Notes: generated from the sequence alone by a model not told the origin. Positions 20,801 to 30,866 are shown, counted from the stretch's first letter. The stretch: DNA of 64,000 nt from Isochrysis galbana (GCA_018136815.1 CM030936.1:4292474-4356473), one strand, 5' to 3'. A program made the numbers and translations.

Positions 20801-23800
20801 TCAACGAGGATGGAGCCTGGATCGAGTGCGCGAAGACGGCGCATCGAGAACGGGAGGAAGAGGAGTATTCCTGGCCGACGAAGAAGTTGCTTCCGGGGAC
20901 TCAACATCTTCTGGACAAGTCTCTTCGACGGAGCGATCGTAATCATCAAGCAAATCAGAACAACGACGGAGCAACTCGGAACGAGGCTCCCAGGTGGCTT
21001 CTCGAAGAGAATAGCCACGCCACTTCACGAGGTACTCGATAGAATCGCCATGGCTACGACGATCGAGCAACTTCTCAACGATGTACTCGTCGTCAGCCAG
21101 CGGCTCTTCATCAACGAAAGTATGATACGGCCGGAGGTTCGAGATGTGCACCTCCTCCTTGACTAACCGGTTCTCCAGATCACGGAGTCGGTACCTAGTG
21201 TCGGACAGAGCCTCTACGACGCGGTAGGGACCCGAGTAGATGAATTGCAACTTGTTGGCATGGCCTGGTAATCGCAGGCATACGCGATCCCCAGGTTCGA
21301 AACGAGCTGGTCTTTGAGACTTGATCGTAGCGTCACGGACCGACTCAGCCTGAGCGGCTAGGGTAGCCTCGAGAGCGCTGGACCAAGAGAGGCGGAGGCT
21401 CGCATTGAGCCTGGATGCGTACGAGCGAACGTCGGCGGACGCCGCCTCGAGAGCAGTTGGCGAAACGGACTTCGGATCAGAGAGTTGAGCGGGCAGACGC
21501 AGCTCACGCCCAAAGATCAAAGACGCTGGAGACCGGGAGGTAACACGACCGGAAGAAGCCCTCAACGAGAGGAGTAGGAACGGCAAATGGTCGACCCAAT
21601 GGCTGCCACCCTCGTTCGAGGCGCGCATCAAACGAATGAGCGTTTGCTGAGCGCGTTCGACGAAGCCTACACCCTCATGTCGATACGGCTCTGTACTCGA
21701 CAAATCAGTCCCGGTGAGCTCCAGAATACGCGAAACAAGAACCGAACATAGATTCGAACCGGCGTCGGTCCGAAGCTGCCTAGGGACTCCATAACGCGTC
21801 ACAATCAAGCGGATGAACATGTCCAAGGCCACCTCCGACGAAGGATCCCCATTCGAAGGCTCAGCCTCAATCCATCGAGTGAGCGAGTCGATGAAGACGA
21901 CCAGCTTGTCGTAACCCGAGACTCCAGGCACGAAGTTGTGAGTGGGAGCCAGCGAGAGCACGTCGCAGTAGACCACATCAAAGGGGTAGGTACCCACGGA
22001 GAGACCGGAGGGCGACGCTAGAGCCCTAGGTAGCGGCTTGGCGAGGGTGCACTCGTGGCATTCCCGGACGTAGGACGCAACGTCGGAAGACATGCCAGGC
22101 CAGTAGACCCGAGTACGAAGAAGACCAGACATTCGAGAAACTCCGAGGTGACCGGAGCGATCGTGGTAGGCAAAGAGGTAGCGAGATCGCAACAAGGGCG
22201 GAACATAGAGCACTAGCGAGTCCGGGTCGGTGGAGTCAGGAACGGTGCGATAGTAGACGAGCCCATCGTGAACGACGAAACGGCGAAACATCTTGGATTG
22301 CTGAGCGGGAACGGGAGCGACAGAACTGGAACACGAATCATCTTCGGCAATGGGGCCTGAGGCGGCGGCCGGCGGAGGCGACCCTAGGCCTGATGGCTCG
22401 TGATTGACCGTCTCTCCTGAACCTAGGAGTGGCTCTACGAACGGATCTTCCGCCAGGGCCGCTCTCATCTCTTCGGAAGTCGGCGTACCCGGGGCCAAAT
22501 AACTGGACTGGATGGCGGGCCCGGAATCGGAGGCTCGACGACGAGATCGGTCCAAAGCTTGAAGCCCTCGCGCCGTAGCTACGGAGCGCGTGATGGCAGC
22601 CACCGGATGAGACCGTTCATGCTCGGCTAGAGACTCTGAGCTAGGCTCACGTACCGCTAGCGGCGCTGGGCCGGCGAGTGGTTCATCTTCGTGTTCCGGC
22701 TCCAGGGATGCTAGCCGGGACAGCCCGTCAGCATCCTGATGAACAGCTCCTGGTTTATGTTCGACATCGAACCGGTACTCAGCCAACTTGAGAGCCCACC
22801 GAGTCAGCCGAGAGGCTGGCCCACCGGCTACTTGATCCTTCATGGTATGCAGCCATCGCAGCGCAGAGTGGTCAACGACTAACTTGAACCGACGCCCCCA
22901 AAGGTAGGGTCGCCAATTTCGGATTGATTCCAGGGCGGCCAAGAGTTCAATCTCGGTCACCGTCCAATGGCGTTCGGCCGAGGTGAGACTGCGAGCGTAA
23001 TACCCAACGACTCGTTCACGGTTATCGTCTCCTAGCTGCGAGAGGATGCCGGCGATACCCAACTTGCTAGCCCCATCGGTCTTGACGATGAAGGGCCGAT
23101 CATCCCTGGGTGGAGTCAAGACGGGCTCCGAAGTGATCGCTGTCTTGAGCTCTTGGATAGCTCGGCGACACTCCTCGGACTGGGACTCCTTTGCCACGTC
23201 GCAGCCCTTCCGCGTGAGAGCAGTGAGAGGAGCAGCCTTAGCGGCGAATTGGCGAATGAATCGACGGTAGTAGGAGCAAAGGCCGAGGAAAGATCGAACC
23301 GCTTCCAAGGAGTTGATGGATGACGGGTCGATAACGGCGACAGCTGCGACCTTCTTCGGGTCCATCTTGAGACCTTCCCTCGAGACAACGTGACCGAGGT
23401 ACTCCGTAGAGGTGGCAAAGAAGACACACTTGGACATCTTGCAGGTCAGACCGGCCCACTCTAGCCGTTCGAGAACGAGGTCTAGCCGGTGAAGCATTTG
23501 CTCGAACGAAGCCTGTGCCCTGGCCTCTTCGGAAGGACCCACGCCCGTTGACCAGATGCCCACATCATCGAGGTAAGGCATGCAGATCTCCCACGCTAGC
23601 GCACCGAGAACGATGTCCATCAAGCGGCACATGTAGGAGGGACCTGATTGGATGCCGAACGGTAGAAAGTTGAACTCGTATTTGCCGCGGTGGGTAGTGA
23701 AAGCGGTGATATGTTTGTGCGATTCTTTGATCGGGATGCCCCAAAAACCAGAGGCTAAATCGAGAGTACATAAAAAGAGAGAACTGAGCGGCCCTTGGCC

Positions 23801-26800
23801 GGACGCTAGCCTATCAATAGCCTCTACAATGAGGGGTAGAGGGCTATCCTCGACGCGTAGCTTGGCGTTCGTGTCGCGGTAGTCCACGCAGAATCGAACG
23901 GAGCCATCTTTCTTGCTGACCAGGACTACTCGGGAAGCCCAAGCCGAATTTGACTTGCGAATAATGCCGGCGGCTTCCATCTTGGCTACCTCCTCTTCTA
24001 TGATGAGCTCGCCTGCGCGGCCCACTCTAGACGGAGCGTGCCGGTGAGGAACAGCGCCGGGGTTGAGTGGCAACTCCACCTCGAGAACGTGCGTATGGTT
24101 TGGAGCCCCCGGGTGCAACGCGAAAGCTTTGATGCGCCGGGCCAAGAGTTGGCGTACTTCTTCTCGTTGATCGTCGGAAAGAAGCCGGTCTGGATCGATG
24201 GTGGCTGAGTCGAGTAGAGATCGTTGCTCCTCGCTCAGCGCGGTGACAGGGTCACCATCCCCCTCGCTTCCATTCGGAGTCCAGCCCCGGTGCAACTTGA
24301 AACGCACCTGGAGCGAAGCTATCGGATGCAGAGACGGCAGGGTCAGCGCATCGACTCCGGTGTGGACGATCGTCACCGCGATGCGGTGATCGTCCGTGGG
24401 CGTGACCACCGTGGGCATTACGAGAGGGGACGAATCGAGAGCCTCGCGATTTGGTAGGCGGTCGACCAGCATCGCGCAGTCCGAATGATCTCGGAGAGCT
24501 AGCGGAACCCTGACCCAGATGGTTGCGCGGTGGAAGGCAGGAATCGTCACCGCTTGCTCCGTGTAGAGAAGATATTCGGACGAGGTAGACGCCGGAGCTT
24601 TGGCCGCAAACTCGTCGGCAGACTCAAAGAGAGGTGTATAGAGTGGCTGCCTAGCATCAGCAGCAGCCTCACCCTCCGATCCAGCCGGGATCTCTCGTGT
24701 TGCCGTCGACCTCTCCAGAAAGTCGACAGTCAGCGGCTGACCGGGTGACATCGAGATAGCTCCGACGAAGCCGGCGTCCGCGACTGGGGGCGGCGCCGTG
24801 GAAACTCTGACTACACATTCGGAAAGGACTCTTGAAGAGTCTTCTGCATCGCCAGAGGCAGGACGGAGGCGGAGGCTTCCCTCCGAGCTCGCGGCGTCGA
24901 GAGAAATGGTAGCGGAGTGGGCGGCCAAAAAATCGTTCCCGAGCAGAAGCATCGCGTTTCCTTCGATGACCGCGAACGAATGACGGAAGAGGCGACCGGA
25001 CAAGGAGAAGACGAGGCTAGCCCAGCCCCTAGTGATGAGAGGAAGGCCGTCCGGCCCATGTAGGTTGGGGACGGTAGCGTCCGATACGCGTTCGACGCAG
25101 GCGTCTTCAGGTAGTCGATCAAGCAGGGCAGTGGTGATTACTGACGGGCCCGCTCCAGTGTCAGCCAGGGTGCTGTTCACCGTGAGGGCAACGTCCGGGA
25201 GAACGAACCCTTGAGCTGCGCGGTCGCCATCGGCACGGCAGACCACGAGATCGCGGACATAGAGGCAGTGACGAGGGTAGAGCGGGGGCGGCGTGTCCGC
25301 GATAGATTCCACCGGAAGTGAGGTTCCGGCTCCGGGTGACAGGGTGGTTGGATTGGAGGCTAGCCTGGACGGAGAAGATTCATCGACGTGGGGCACTCGC
25401 TCGATAGCGGCGGCCACCGTCTGCGGCACGAATGGTATCGAGGAGCGTGGGGATGCCTTTGCTGAACTAGAGGGGTTAGGCACGCCATCATAGCCTAGCC
25501 CTCGACGGTCCGTCGGATGCCGAGGTTGATCCATTTGGCGTGACCATTCCTTCTCCAGGGACTTCTGCAAGTCTGTCTTCGGAAGCTTCGACAACTCGGA
25601 AAATCCGGCCGCACTGAGGCCCCTAGCGGTAGCCCCATCGCAATACAGTGCCCGTGGAGTATCCTCTCCTTCGGCGGCGTCGGAGGGCTTGGTCTCGAGG
25701 GTCTGCATGCTCCGGTGTTCTGGCATCTCGGGCGTGTCATCTTCTCCCGAGTCGGGCCCGACATCCCAGGTTTCGAGTGGCCTTTCGGCTACGAACGAAT
25801 TGGTCAGTTCGGCCACTCCCTCGTCGCCAGCCGTGAAGGAGGCGCTCGGAGATAGTGCATTGATGCCTTGAGAGCCCAGTCGAGACAAGATGGGAGGTTC
25901 CGACGGCTCCGCAGCTGCCGCTTGCTCAGCGATTTCTTGGGCGATGGAAGGCGTGACATCCTGCCACCGATGGACCCCCGAAATTACATCACGGTCGAAG
26001 ACCTGCCACTTGCTGCGGCGCTTCTTCACCGTGTTTGGAGGGCCTGGCGTTGTAGAGCGGTCCTCTATGGGCCACTCCCACGGCAGGAAGCGGTCTCCTT
26101 CCGCCTCGGCCTCGTCTTGCGATACGTTTGTTTCCGAGTCCTCCTGATGAAGCAGGCGAGAAGCATCGGCAACGGGGCCTGCGTCCGGGATCACGACAAC
26201 CGAATCAGACACTGGCGAACCGCTGGGAGGCGTGAGGTGAGAGCTAGAAGCTGCTTCGCCTCTCCCCTCCATGAAACGAGCCAGAGCCGTCCTCGGCTCA
26301 GCCAGCTCGAAACCGGTCGAGCAAAGCGAAGGGCGTTCTCTCAAGCTGGCAGCTGCTTGGGAAATTGCCCAGTCCACCGTGAAGTCGAGCGAACGCGACG
26401 CCTTGGCTTCGCGCGCATAACGGCGCAAGACCGGCATCCACTGGGCCGCCATTGCACCGGCAATGCCCACATAGGTGCGGCTGCGAAGGGCGCCACGGTG
26501 GGGCGACGGCGATAGATCCGCCATAGCGGATAGACGTCCCTCGACAATCTTCGAAGGCTGCAAGGACGGGAGTGAAGCCGTCAGGTACAGGCCAGTTGCT
26601 TTTTGATGGCCCGTGCCGTGCTGCCACGGCTGCACAAACTGCCGCGGTCGCAACCCCCCGACTAAGGCAGAGGCTTCCGCGTGCATTCGAGGATTTTCGA
26701 CGGCAACGAAAGGCGCGTCGGCGCTTGCCATGGCGAGGAAGACTCTAGCGGCGGATTCGAGAGCCTGGCGTCGTCCCGGCTCCCGATCGAGCCACTGGCA

Positions 26801-27721
26801 ACTCACCGCCGACAAATACGTGCACGGCGGATGCGCAACCACGAGGTCCCAACCGAGGTTTTGAATGTGAAGAGCATCTCCGCAGAAGTGGGGAATGTAG
26901 TCGATCTCCGACGGTCGTAGATCGCACGTCGCGACGTGCGCTCCGGCGAGTAGGAACATCGAAGACACGACCCCGCTAGCTTCACCGACGACTAGAACGC
27001 GGGGTGGAGGAATCCCCTCGGCCGCGTCGAGCGTCACGGCGTCGTGGATCGCCGTTAACTCAGCGCAAAGCTCGTCAAAATGCGTCGGCAGTACGGCAGA
27101 GGGTGATGAATGAGTGCTCGCGTGCGGCCGCCGCACGGCTAGAGCAGCTTCGGCGAGATGGCGGGGCAAGATGACGGAGGAACCGCTAGCCCGGGCACGG
27201 GAGGCGGCTAACATTTGGAGCTCGCGCGTAGGGGCGCGGGCAGTTGCAGTAGACTTGGCGGCCGAGGAACAACCAACCACGGCGATCCGGTGGATGGCCT
27301 CGGCAACGGAATTCAGGGGAAGGAGGTCGTCGCCCTCGAGTTTCGGTGGGCTAGACCTGAAGGGGGTTGGCTCCGGCGGGCGATCCCTGGAACGGGGATC
27401 CTCCGGAGAGCCGAGAGAAAGAGGAGACGCCGGCGTCCGTATGGTGCGCGACGAGGGATCGTAGTCGACGGCCCCTGCGTCTCCCGAGTCTGCGGTGGCC
27501 ACGGCGTGAGCGCGGAAAGCCGCAGCTCCCTTGGAACCTTCATCTTCATTGACTCCGGAAGCCGACCCTTCCGGGTCGGGAACCAGATCAGAAACGAGAA
27601 CGGGTGCAACTTCGAGACGAGAGAATGAACACGACGACGGAGGAATATAACGAACCGGGGAGAGAGGTGAAGAGGAGACACTAGTCTCCGCCTCAACAGC
27701 ACGAGAACCTACGGTAGACAA
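20801..27721 (-). CDS. Ty3/gypsy chromovirus polyprotein with an N-terminal phage-type DNA methyltransferase domain
   Basis: One uninterrupted frame of 2,306 residues. Domains in order: an unrecognised Ser/Ala/Pro-rich region (1-237); a methyltransferase-like domain (about 238-435) with VLVVGEASGVVSSMF, HPPCTYLS, VENP and QPWQHGTGHQKATGLYL; an acidic linker; an aspartic protease with DTGAG at 854-858; RT (about 1225-1450) with LPFGIQSGPSYM and YLDD at 1383-1386; RNase H (about 1540-1670) with TDGASK; an HHCC zinc finger (H1853, H1858, C1888, C1891); an integrase core with D1920, D1986 and E2022; and a chromodomain (about 2212-2262; YLVKWRGY, ATWEP). This is the standard chromovirus order apart from the methyltransferase. 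No Gag zinc knuckle is visible, and Gag may lie in the assembly gap that begins 20 bases upstream of the start. No frame breaks, so the copy looks young. Confidence 0.92.
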   Translation of the reverse strand: MSTVGSRAVEAETSVSSSPLSPVRYIPPSSCSFSRLEVAPVLVSDLVPDPEGSASGVNEDEGSKGAAAFRAHAVATADSGDAGAVDYDPSSRTIRTPASPLSLGSPEDPRSRDRPPEPTPFRSSPPKLEGDDLLPLNSVAEAIHRIAVVGCSSAAKSTATARAPTRELQMLAASRARASGSSVILPRHLAEAALAVRRPHASTHSSPSAVLPTHFDELCAELTAIHDAVTLDAAEGIPPPRVLVVGEASGVVSSMFLLAGAHVATCDLRPSEIDYIPHFCGDALHIQNLGWDLVVAHPPCTYLSAVSCQWLDREPGRRQALESAARVFLAMASADAPFVAVENPRMHAEASALVGGLRPRQFVQPWQHGTGHQKATGLYLTASLPSLQPSKIVEGRLSAMADLSPSPHRGALRSRTYVGIAGAMAAQWMPVLRRYAREAKASRSLDFTVDWAISQAAASLRERPSLCSTGFELAEPRTALARFMEGRGEAASSSHLTPPSGSPVSDSVVVIPDAGPVADASRLLHQEDSETNVSQDEAEAEGDRFLPWEWPIEDRSTTPGPPNTVKKRRSKWQVFDRDVISGVHRWQDVTPSIAQEIAEQAAAAEPSEPPILSRLGSQGINALSPSASFTAGDEGVAELTNSFVAERPLETWDVGPDSGEDDTPEMPEHRSMQTLETKPSDAAEGEDTPRALYCDGATARGLSAAGFSELSKLPKTDLQKSLEKEWSRQMDQPRHPTDRRGLGYDGVPNPSSSAKASPRSSIPFVPQTVAAAIERVPHVDESSPSRLASNPTTLSPGAGTSLPVESIADTPPPLYPRHCLYVRDLVVCRADGDRAAQGFVLPDVALTVNSTLADTGAGPSVITTALLDRLPEDACVERVSDATVPNLHGPDGLPLITRGWASLVFSLSGRLFRHSFAVIEGNAMLLLGNDFLAAHSATISLDAASSEGSLRLRPASGDAEDSSRVLSECVVRVSTAPPPVADAGFVGAISMSPGQPLTVDFLERSTATREIPAGSEGEAAADARQPLYTPLFESADEFAAKAPASTSSEYLLYTEQAVTIPAFHRATIWVRVPLALRDHSDCAMLVDRLPNREALDSSPLVMPTVVTPTDDHRIAVTIVHTGVDALTLPSLHPIASLQVRFKLHRGWTPNGSEGDGDPVTALSEEQRSLLDSATIDPDRLLSDDQREEVRQLLARRIKAFALHPGAPNHTHVLEVELPLNPGAVPHRHAPSRVGRAGELIIEEEVAKMEAAGIIRKSNSAWASRVVLVSKKDGSVRFCVDYRDTNAKLRVEDSPLPLIVEAIDRLASGQGPLSSLFLCTLDLASGFWGIPIKESHKHITAFTTHRGKYEFNFLPFGIQSGPSYMCRLMDIVLGALAWEICMPYLDDVGIWSTGVGPSEEARAQASFEQMLHRLDLVLERLEWAGLTCKMSKCVFFATSTEYLGHVVSREGLKMDPKKVAAVAVIDPSSINSLEAVRSFLGLCSYYRRFIRQFAAKAAPLTALTRKGCDVAKESQSEECRRAIQELKTAITSEPVLTPPRDDRPFIVKTDGASKLGIAGILSQLGDDNRERVVGYYARSLTSAERHWTVTEIELLAALESIRNWRPYLWGRRFKLVVDHSALRWLHTMKDQVAGGPASRLTRWALKLAEYRFDVEHKPGAVHQDADGLSRLASLEPEHEDEPLAGPAPLAVREPSSESLAEHERSHPVAAITRSVATARGLQALDRSRRRASDSGPAIQSSYLAPGTPTSEEMRAALAEDPFVEPLLGSGETVNHEPSGLGSPPPAAASGPIAEDDSCSSSVAPVPAQQSKMFRRFVVHDGLVYYRTVPDSTDPDSLVLYVPPLLRSRYLFAYHDRSGHLGVSRMSGLLRTRVYWPGMSSDVASYVRECHECTLAKPLPRALASPSGLSVGTYPFDVVYCDVLSLAPTHNFVPGVSGYDKLVVFIDSLTRWIEAEPSNGDPSSEVALDMFIRLIVTRYGVPRQLRTDAGSNLCSVLVSRILELTGTDLSSTEPYRHEGVGFVERAQQTLIRLMRASNEGGSHWVDHLPFLLLSLRASSGRVTSRSPASLIFGRELRLPAQLSDPKSVSPTALEAASADVRSYASRLNASLRLSWSSALEATLAAQAESVRDATIKSQRPARFEPGDRVCLRLPGHANKLQFIYSGPYRVVEALSDTRYRLRDLENRLVKEEVHISNLRPYHTFVDEEPLADDEYIVEKLLDRRSHGDSIEYLVKWRGYSLREATWEPRSELLRRCSDLLDDYDRSVEETCPEDVESPEATSSSARNTPLPPVLDAPSSRTRSRLHPR
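26417..27010 (-). other. Phage-type DNA methyltransferase domain within the retrotransposon ORF
   Basis: Residues about 238-435 of the polyprotein. They show a SAM-binding-like first strand (RVLVVGEASG), an acidic second strand (ATCDLRPSE), GDAL, motif IV-like AHPPCTYLS with the Cys expected of cytosine-C5 enzymes, VENP in place of motif VI ENV, and a C-terminal QPWQHGTGHQKATGLYL ... LPSLQPS ... RSRTYVGIAGAMAAQW. This order and wording match the small solitary DNA methyltransferases of phages and bacteria rather than eukaryotic DNMT1, DNMT3 or CMT. The family assignment rests on remembered motifs; activity and target base are unknown. Confidence 0.75.
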
Positions 27722-27740
27722 CGACGATTCGTCCGCAGAG

Positions 27741-27840
27741 NNNNNNNNNNNNNNNNNNNNNNNNNNNNNNNNNNNNNNNNNNNNNNNNNNNNNNNNNNNN
27801 NNNNNNNNNNNNNNNNNNNNNNNNNNNNNNNNNNNNNNNN
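27741..27840. other. Assembly gap (100 N)
   Basis: Exactly one hundred N, so the true length may be unknown. It separates the pol frame from block X and may hide Gag or the primer-binding site. Confidence 0.95.
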
Positions 27841-28245
27841 GACGATCTTGTCTGGAACGGGAATCGCACCATAACGGAAACGAGGGGCAATCTTGCTACG
27901 CAGGATTCCAAGAGACCTACCAAATAAGACGAAAGGAGTGCGATGTGCCTAAGGGGGAGATGCGAAGAGGTCGCAAATTAAACCTGATTGCCCCCAGAAG
28001 CAGATAAAGAACCGCAGGGGAGATAGCAAATTAAACCTATCTGCGAGGCGCCTGGGAGGAAGAGAGGTGGGGAAACTTCCCTTCTCTTTCGAGAGAAAGA
28101 GAGAGAGCGCTCCACAACCCCCGATCCCATGCATCCAAGCGAAGCTTTTGACCGAGAACGCGAGAAAGCAGAGAATTATAACGATAGATACCGAACGACG
28201 AAGAGAAGAGCGAAGCCTAACGAGTGTCGATTCGCGAATGCGACA
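27841..28245 (-). repeat. LTR/leader-like repeat X, copy 1 (5' side of the gypsy element)
   Basis: Read on the minus strand it matches 63113-63522 almost throughout, and in part 36478-36680. Shared words include GTCGCATTCGCGAATCG, CGGTCAAAAGCTTCGC, TTCCCCACCT-TCTTCCTCC, CAGGCGCCTCGC and CTTCTGGGGGCAATCAGG. It lies immediately 5' of the gypsy ORF across the gap, as a 5' LTR or leader would. Confidence 0.6.
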
Positions 28246-28605
28246 TCGTGCTTTCTAGCGTCGTCATCATCGTCTGGGCGTGGCTTACTATCGTGTCCCA
28301 TGTCCCTAGGAATTTGTCTCTTGGGATGTATTCTCCCTGAAAGTGTATGTATGTGTCGTTGTTTTTAAGGTATTGTGCGCATTCCTCTTTGTTGTATGGC
28401 GTCGTCGCGCCGTAGTCTCTAAATACGTTGTGTATGGTGTTGCATTGCAACCTATTCCATAGCTTCGCCCACGTGGGGTTTAGATTTTAGATTGGGACCC
28501 GGATGCGTCGGGCTGCCCCATATGGGTTGTGAGAGTAGTCCTTCCCTATATATATATATATATTCACTGTTTCTTCTTCTTCGCTTCTTTACACCTTTCC
28601 TAGAC
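28246..28605. other. Spacer with a TA microsatellite
   Basis: Mixed sequence flanking the gypsy element. It contains a (TA)n run at about 28547-28562 and a pyrimidine-rich patch before the hAT-like element. No gene is seen. Confidence 0.4.
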
Positions 28606-29074
28606 CAGTGATGGTGCATCAGTACTGATATCAGTTTTTTACATCAGTATCAGCTCACCTCGAGCTGATAACTGATATCAGTTGTCAGTTGTCAGCAGCT
28701 TGGAGCTGGGAGAAAACAAAACACCCAGTCCCCTTTACTTTCTACATCCAAAAAAAGTTGAAAAAAATAAAATTTTGTGAGGTCGGGTGGACGTCGTACA
28801 TGTCTCCAGCGGGAGTCGAACTGGTATTCTGCGGTGAACATCGCCCGCGTACTGTGATCTGAGCCGCTTGTCGCCCAAACATTCCTCATCACGTGGCGTT
28901 TTGTTATATCTATATCTGCAGCAAATACACAAGCCACTGATATCAGCTGATAATCTGCTCGCTCAGTGCCTTGGAGGTGATAACAGCTGATAAGGTCCAT
29001 CAGTTTATATCAGCTATGATATCAGTGTCAGCCTCGAAGTTGGTGTCAGCTGATGAATTGATGCACCATCACTG
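28606..29074. mobile_element. hAT-like non-autonomous DNA transposon (MITE)
   Basis: The element begins CAGTGATGGTGCATCA and ends with the exact reverse complement, TGATGCACCATCACTG. It is flanked by a perfect 8-bp direct repeat, TCCTAGAC, at 28598-28605 and 29075-29082. An 8-bp duplication with CAGTG termini is the hAT hallmark. Both subterminal regions are packed with GATATCAG / CAGCTGATA palindromic words, likely transposase-binding repeats. It is 469 bp with no transposase, so it would be mobilised in trans. The intact duplication argues for recent insertion. Confidence 0.8.
28802..28876 (-). pseudogene. Degenerate tRNA-like sequence inside the hAT-like element
   Basis: The minus strand contains AGTTCGACTCCCGC, close to the T-arm/B-box, preceded by GATGTTCACCGC, which resembles a tRNA-Glu(TTC) anticodon arm with the invariant T33 changed to G, and AGCGGCTCAGATCACAG, like a D-arm. 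The acceptor stem does not pair. It is probably a captured tRNA pseudogene rather than a working gene. Confidence 0.3.
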
Positions 29075-29293
29075 TCCTAGACTGAATTGCTGATTTAATC
29101 TGCACCCTTCTTCTCCTTTTTCTTTCTTTTCTTCTTCTGCTCTTTTTTACTTCCTAGAACTCGCGGATGCGACAAAATTTCGCTTCTGCGCTATGCACCG
29201 TTCTTCAGCGCATCGCACTTGCACCCAAATTTCGGTCAAAAATTCTATTTCATCGGTCCACCCCAATTTTGCAAAAAAAAATCGCGAAACTCC

Positions 29294-29850
29294 GGCCTAC
29301 AGTAGGGGCGCACCATTAAGAAAACAGAGAATTTTGAATTTTGTCCTCTATACTTTCCTTAGCGATCGGCCGCGAGACCATAGGAGTTTCTTAAGCTGGG
29401 TTTCTTGCGCGGTTTGCCTAGAGCGTCAACATGAATAGAGGTTTCTTAGCGTGCTGCTTTCTTGTGATGATTGTGATGGTGACCGGCGCTTTTGTCCGCC
29501 CCTAGTTTCTTGCTACGGCGGCGCCTCTCATCACCTTTCCACCACCTCTCTCCTCTCTTCCTCGCTTTCTAATGAGCTTACGTTGCGAAGAACTAGGTTT
29601 TTGCCAATTTTTGCACTTAGAAAACAAGGGCGAGCGTGAAGATGAGTGACGAGCTGTGATCGCCGATCGCCAACCAGTACCCGACAGGCCGACAGGACCA
29701 ACCGCATAGGGATTTTCTTACGCACCAGTTTCTTATCTATGGCGGGGACGCTCGTACGCCATAGAGCTTTCTTAGCTCATGGACGGCCGATTTGCTTCTA
29801 TACTTTCCTTAATGGGGTGGTTTCTTAATGGTGCACCCTTACTGTAAGCC
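29294..29850. mobile_element. Tc1/mariner-like non-autonomous element (MITE)
   Basis: The ends are 30-bp inverted repeats (29294-29323 and 29821-29850) with about three mismatches. Read from the TA dinucleotides the element runs CAGTAGGGGCGCACCATT ... AATGGTGCACCCTTACTG, flanked by TA on both sides. CAGT termini with a TA duplication fit Tc1/mariner. The inside has several TTTCTTA words and no transposase. Just outside, at about 29856-29893, a ~20-bp unit containing GAAGCACCCATTTAG occurs twice in tandem. Confidence 0.7.
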
Positions 29851-29899
29851 AAAAAACGAAGCACCCATTTAGAAACGAAGCACCCATTTAGCAAAGAGA

Positions 29900-30866
29900 C
29901 GCGGCCCGTGACTTTGCCGTCAGCGGAGCTAGCGACTATCAGAGAAGCGGGGGTGGGCTGGGGCGAAGGTCAGATATCACGTAGGGCAAGGGCCGCCCAA
30001 GGCCAGGCGGGGGCGGTGTATGGCCCTAAGGCACACCGTGTGTTGGGTACTTGGGACCCCCCGCGAGCGAAGTCGGCCTCTTGTGAAATGGACTCAACAG
30101 CTCAACAGTCACCCATCAGTGAAGAAAGTCCTGTTGAGCCCCCCCCCCCCCCCTGAGATTGGGACCCCATTGGCACCATCAAAATCCCCTCTATTCCTCT
30201 CTTACGGCGACTCAGCGCTCCGCCTTCGTAAATTCTTCACTTTGGAATCTGTTTAAGTGAGTGGGCTTGGGGCTGGGGGGCGCACGGGCGCGTGCAACGC
30301 AACAGCCAAGAGAACAAAGATGATTGCGGTCGCCTCGCGAGATCTTTCACGTGACGAAACCTAAATCAGGAGATCATCGACGACGTTTTCACTCACTCCT
30401 TCGCCGACGTGGAGACGTCGTCTCCGACGTGAGAAAGATTGCGTGCGCGAGGCTCGCGGGCGATTCTCAAGATATTGCGAGTTGGCTTTGGGAGATTTCT
30501 CTACCCGCCTGGGAACTGGCAGCCGTGGGACCGCCTGCCCGCCAGTCTCGTCGGGCACCCGCTCGTGTCTGCTCGTCTTCTTGTTGTATCGCTGAAACGG
30601 GAGGCCTGAGCCTCGTACGAGCTCGCCCGCTGTGTTCACCACTCGCGACTTGGGAGATTCTATCCCCGCGCCCTAGGGCTTCTCTACCTCTGCGATCTGG
30701 CAGTGGGAGCTGTGGGACCGCCCGCCCACTTCTCTGCCCGCCTGCTGCTGCTTCTGTCCCCAAAGGTGCACGCGAATCCATCAGCACGCTTGGCCCTTGG
30801 CGATCGCCGTGCACGGAGAGCTCCCCCCCCTCCTTGCTCTCCTCGAGTGCAATCCGTATCGCAACG
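29900..30866. other. Spacer and likely 5' region of the amine oxidase gene
   Basis: Contains a poly-C run at about 30140-30153 and, from 30324, a frame open into the oxidase but with Arg/Ser-rich filler composition. I treat it as non-coding upstream sequence, because the first Met followed by a signal-peptide-like segment is at 30867. Confidence 0.4.
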
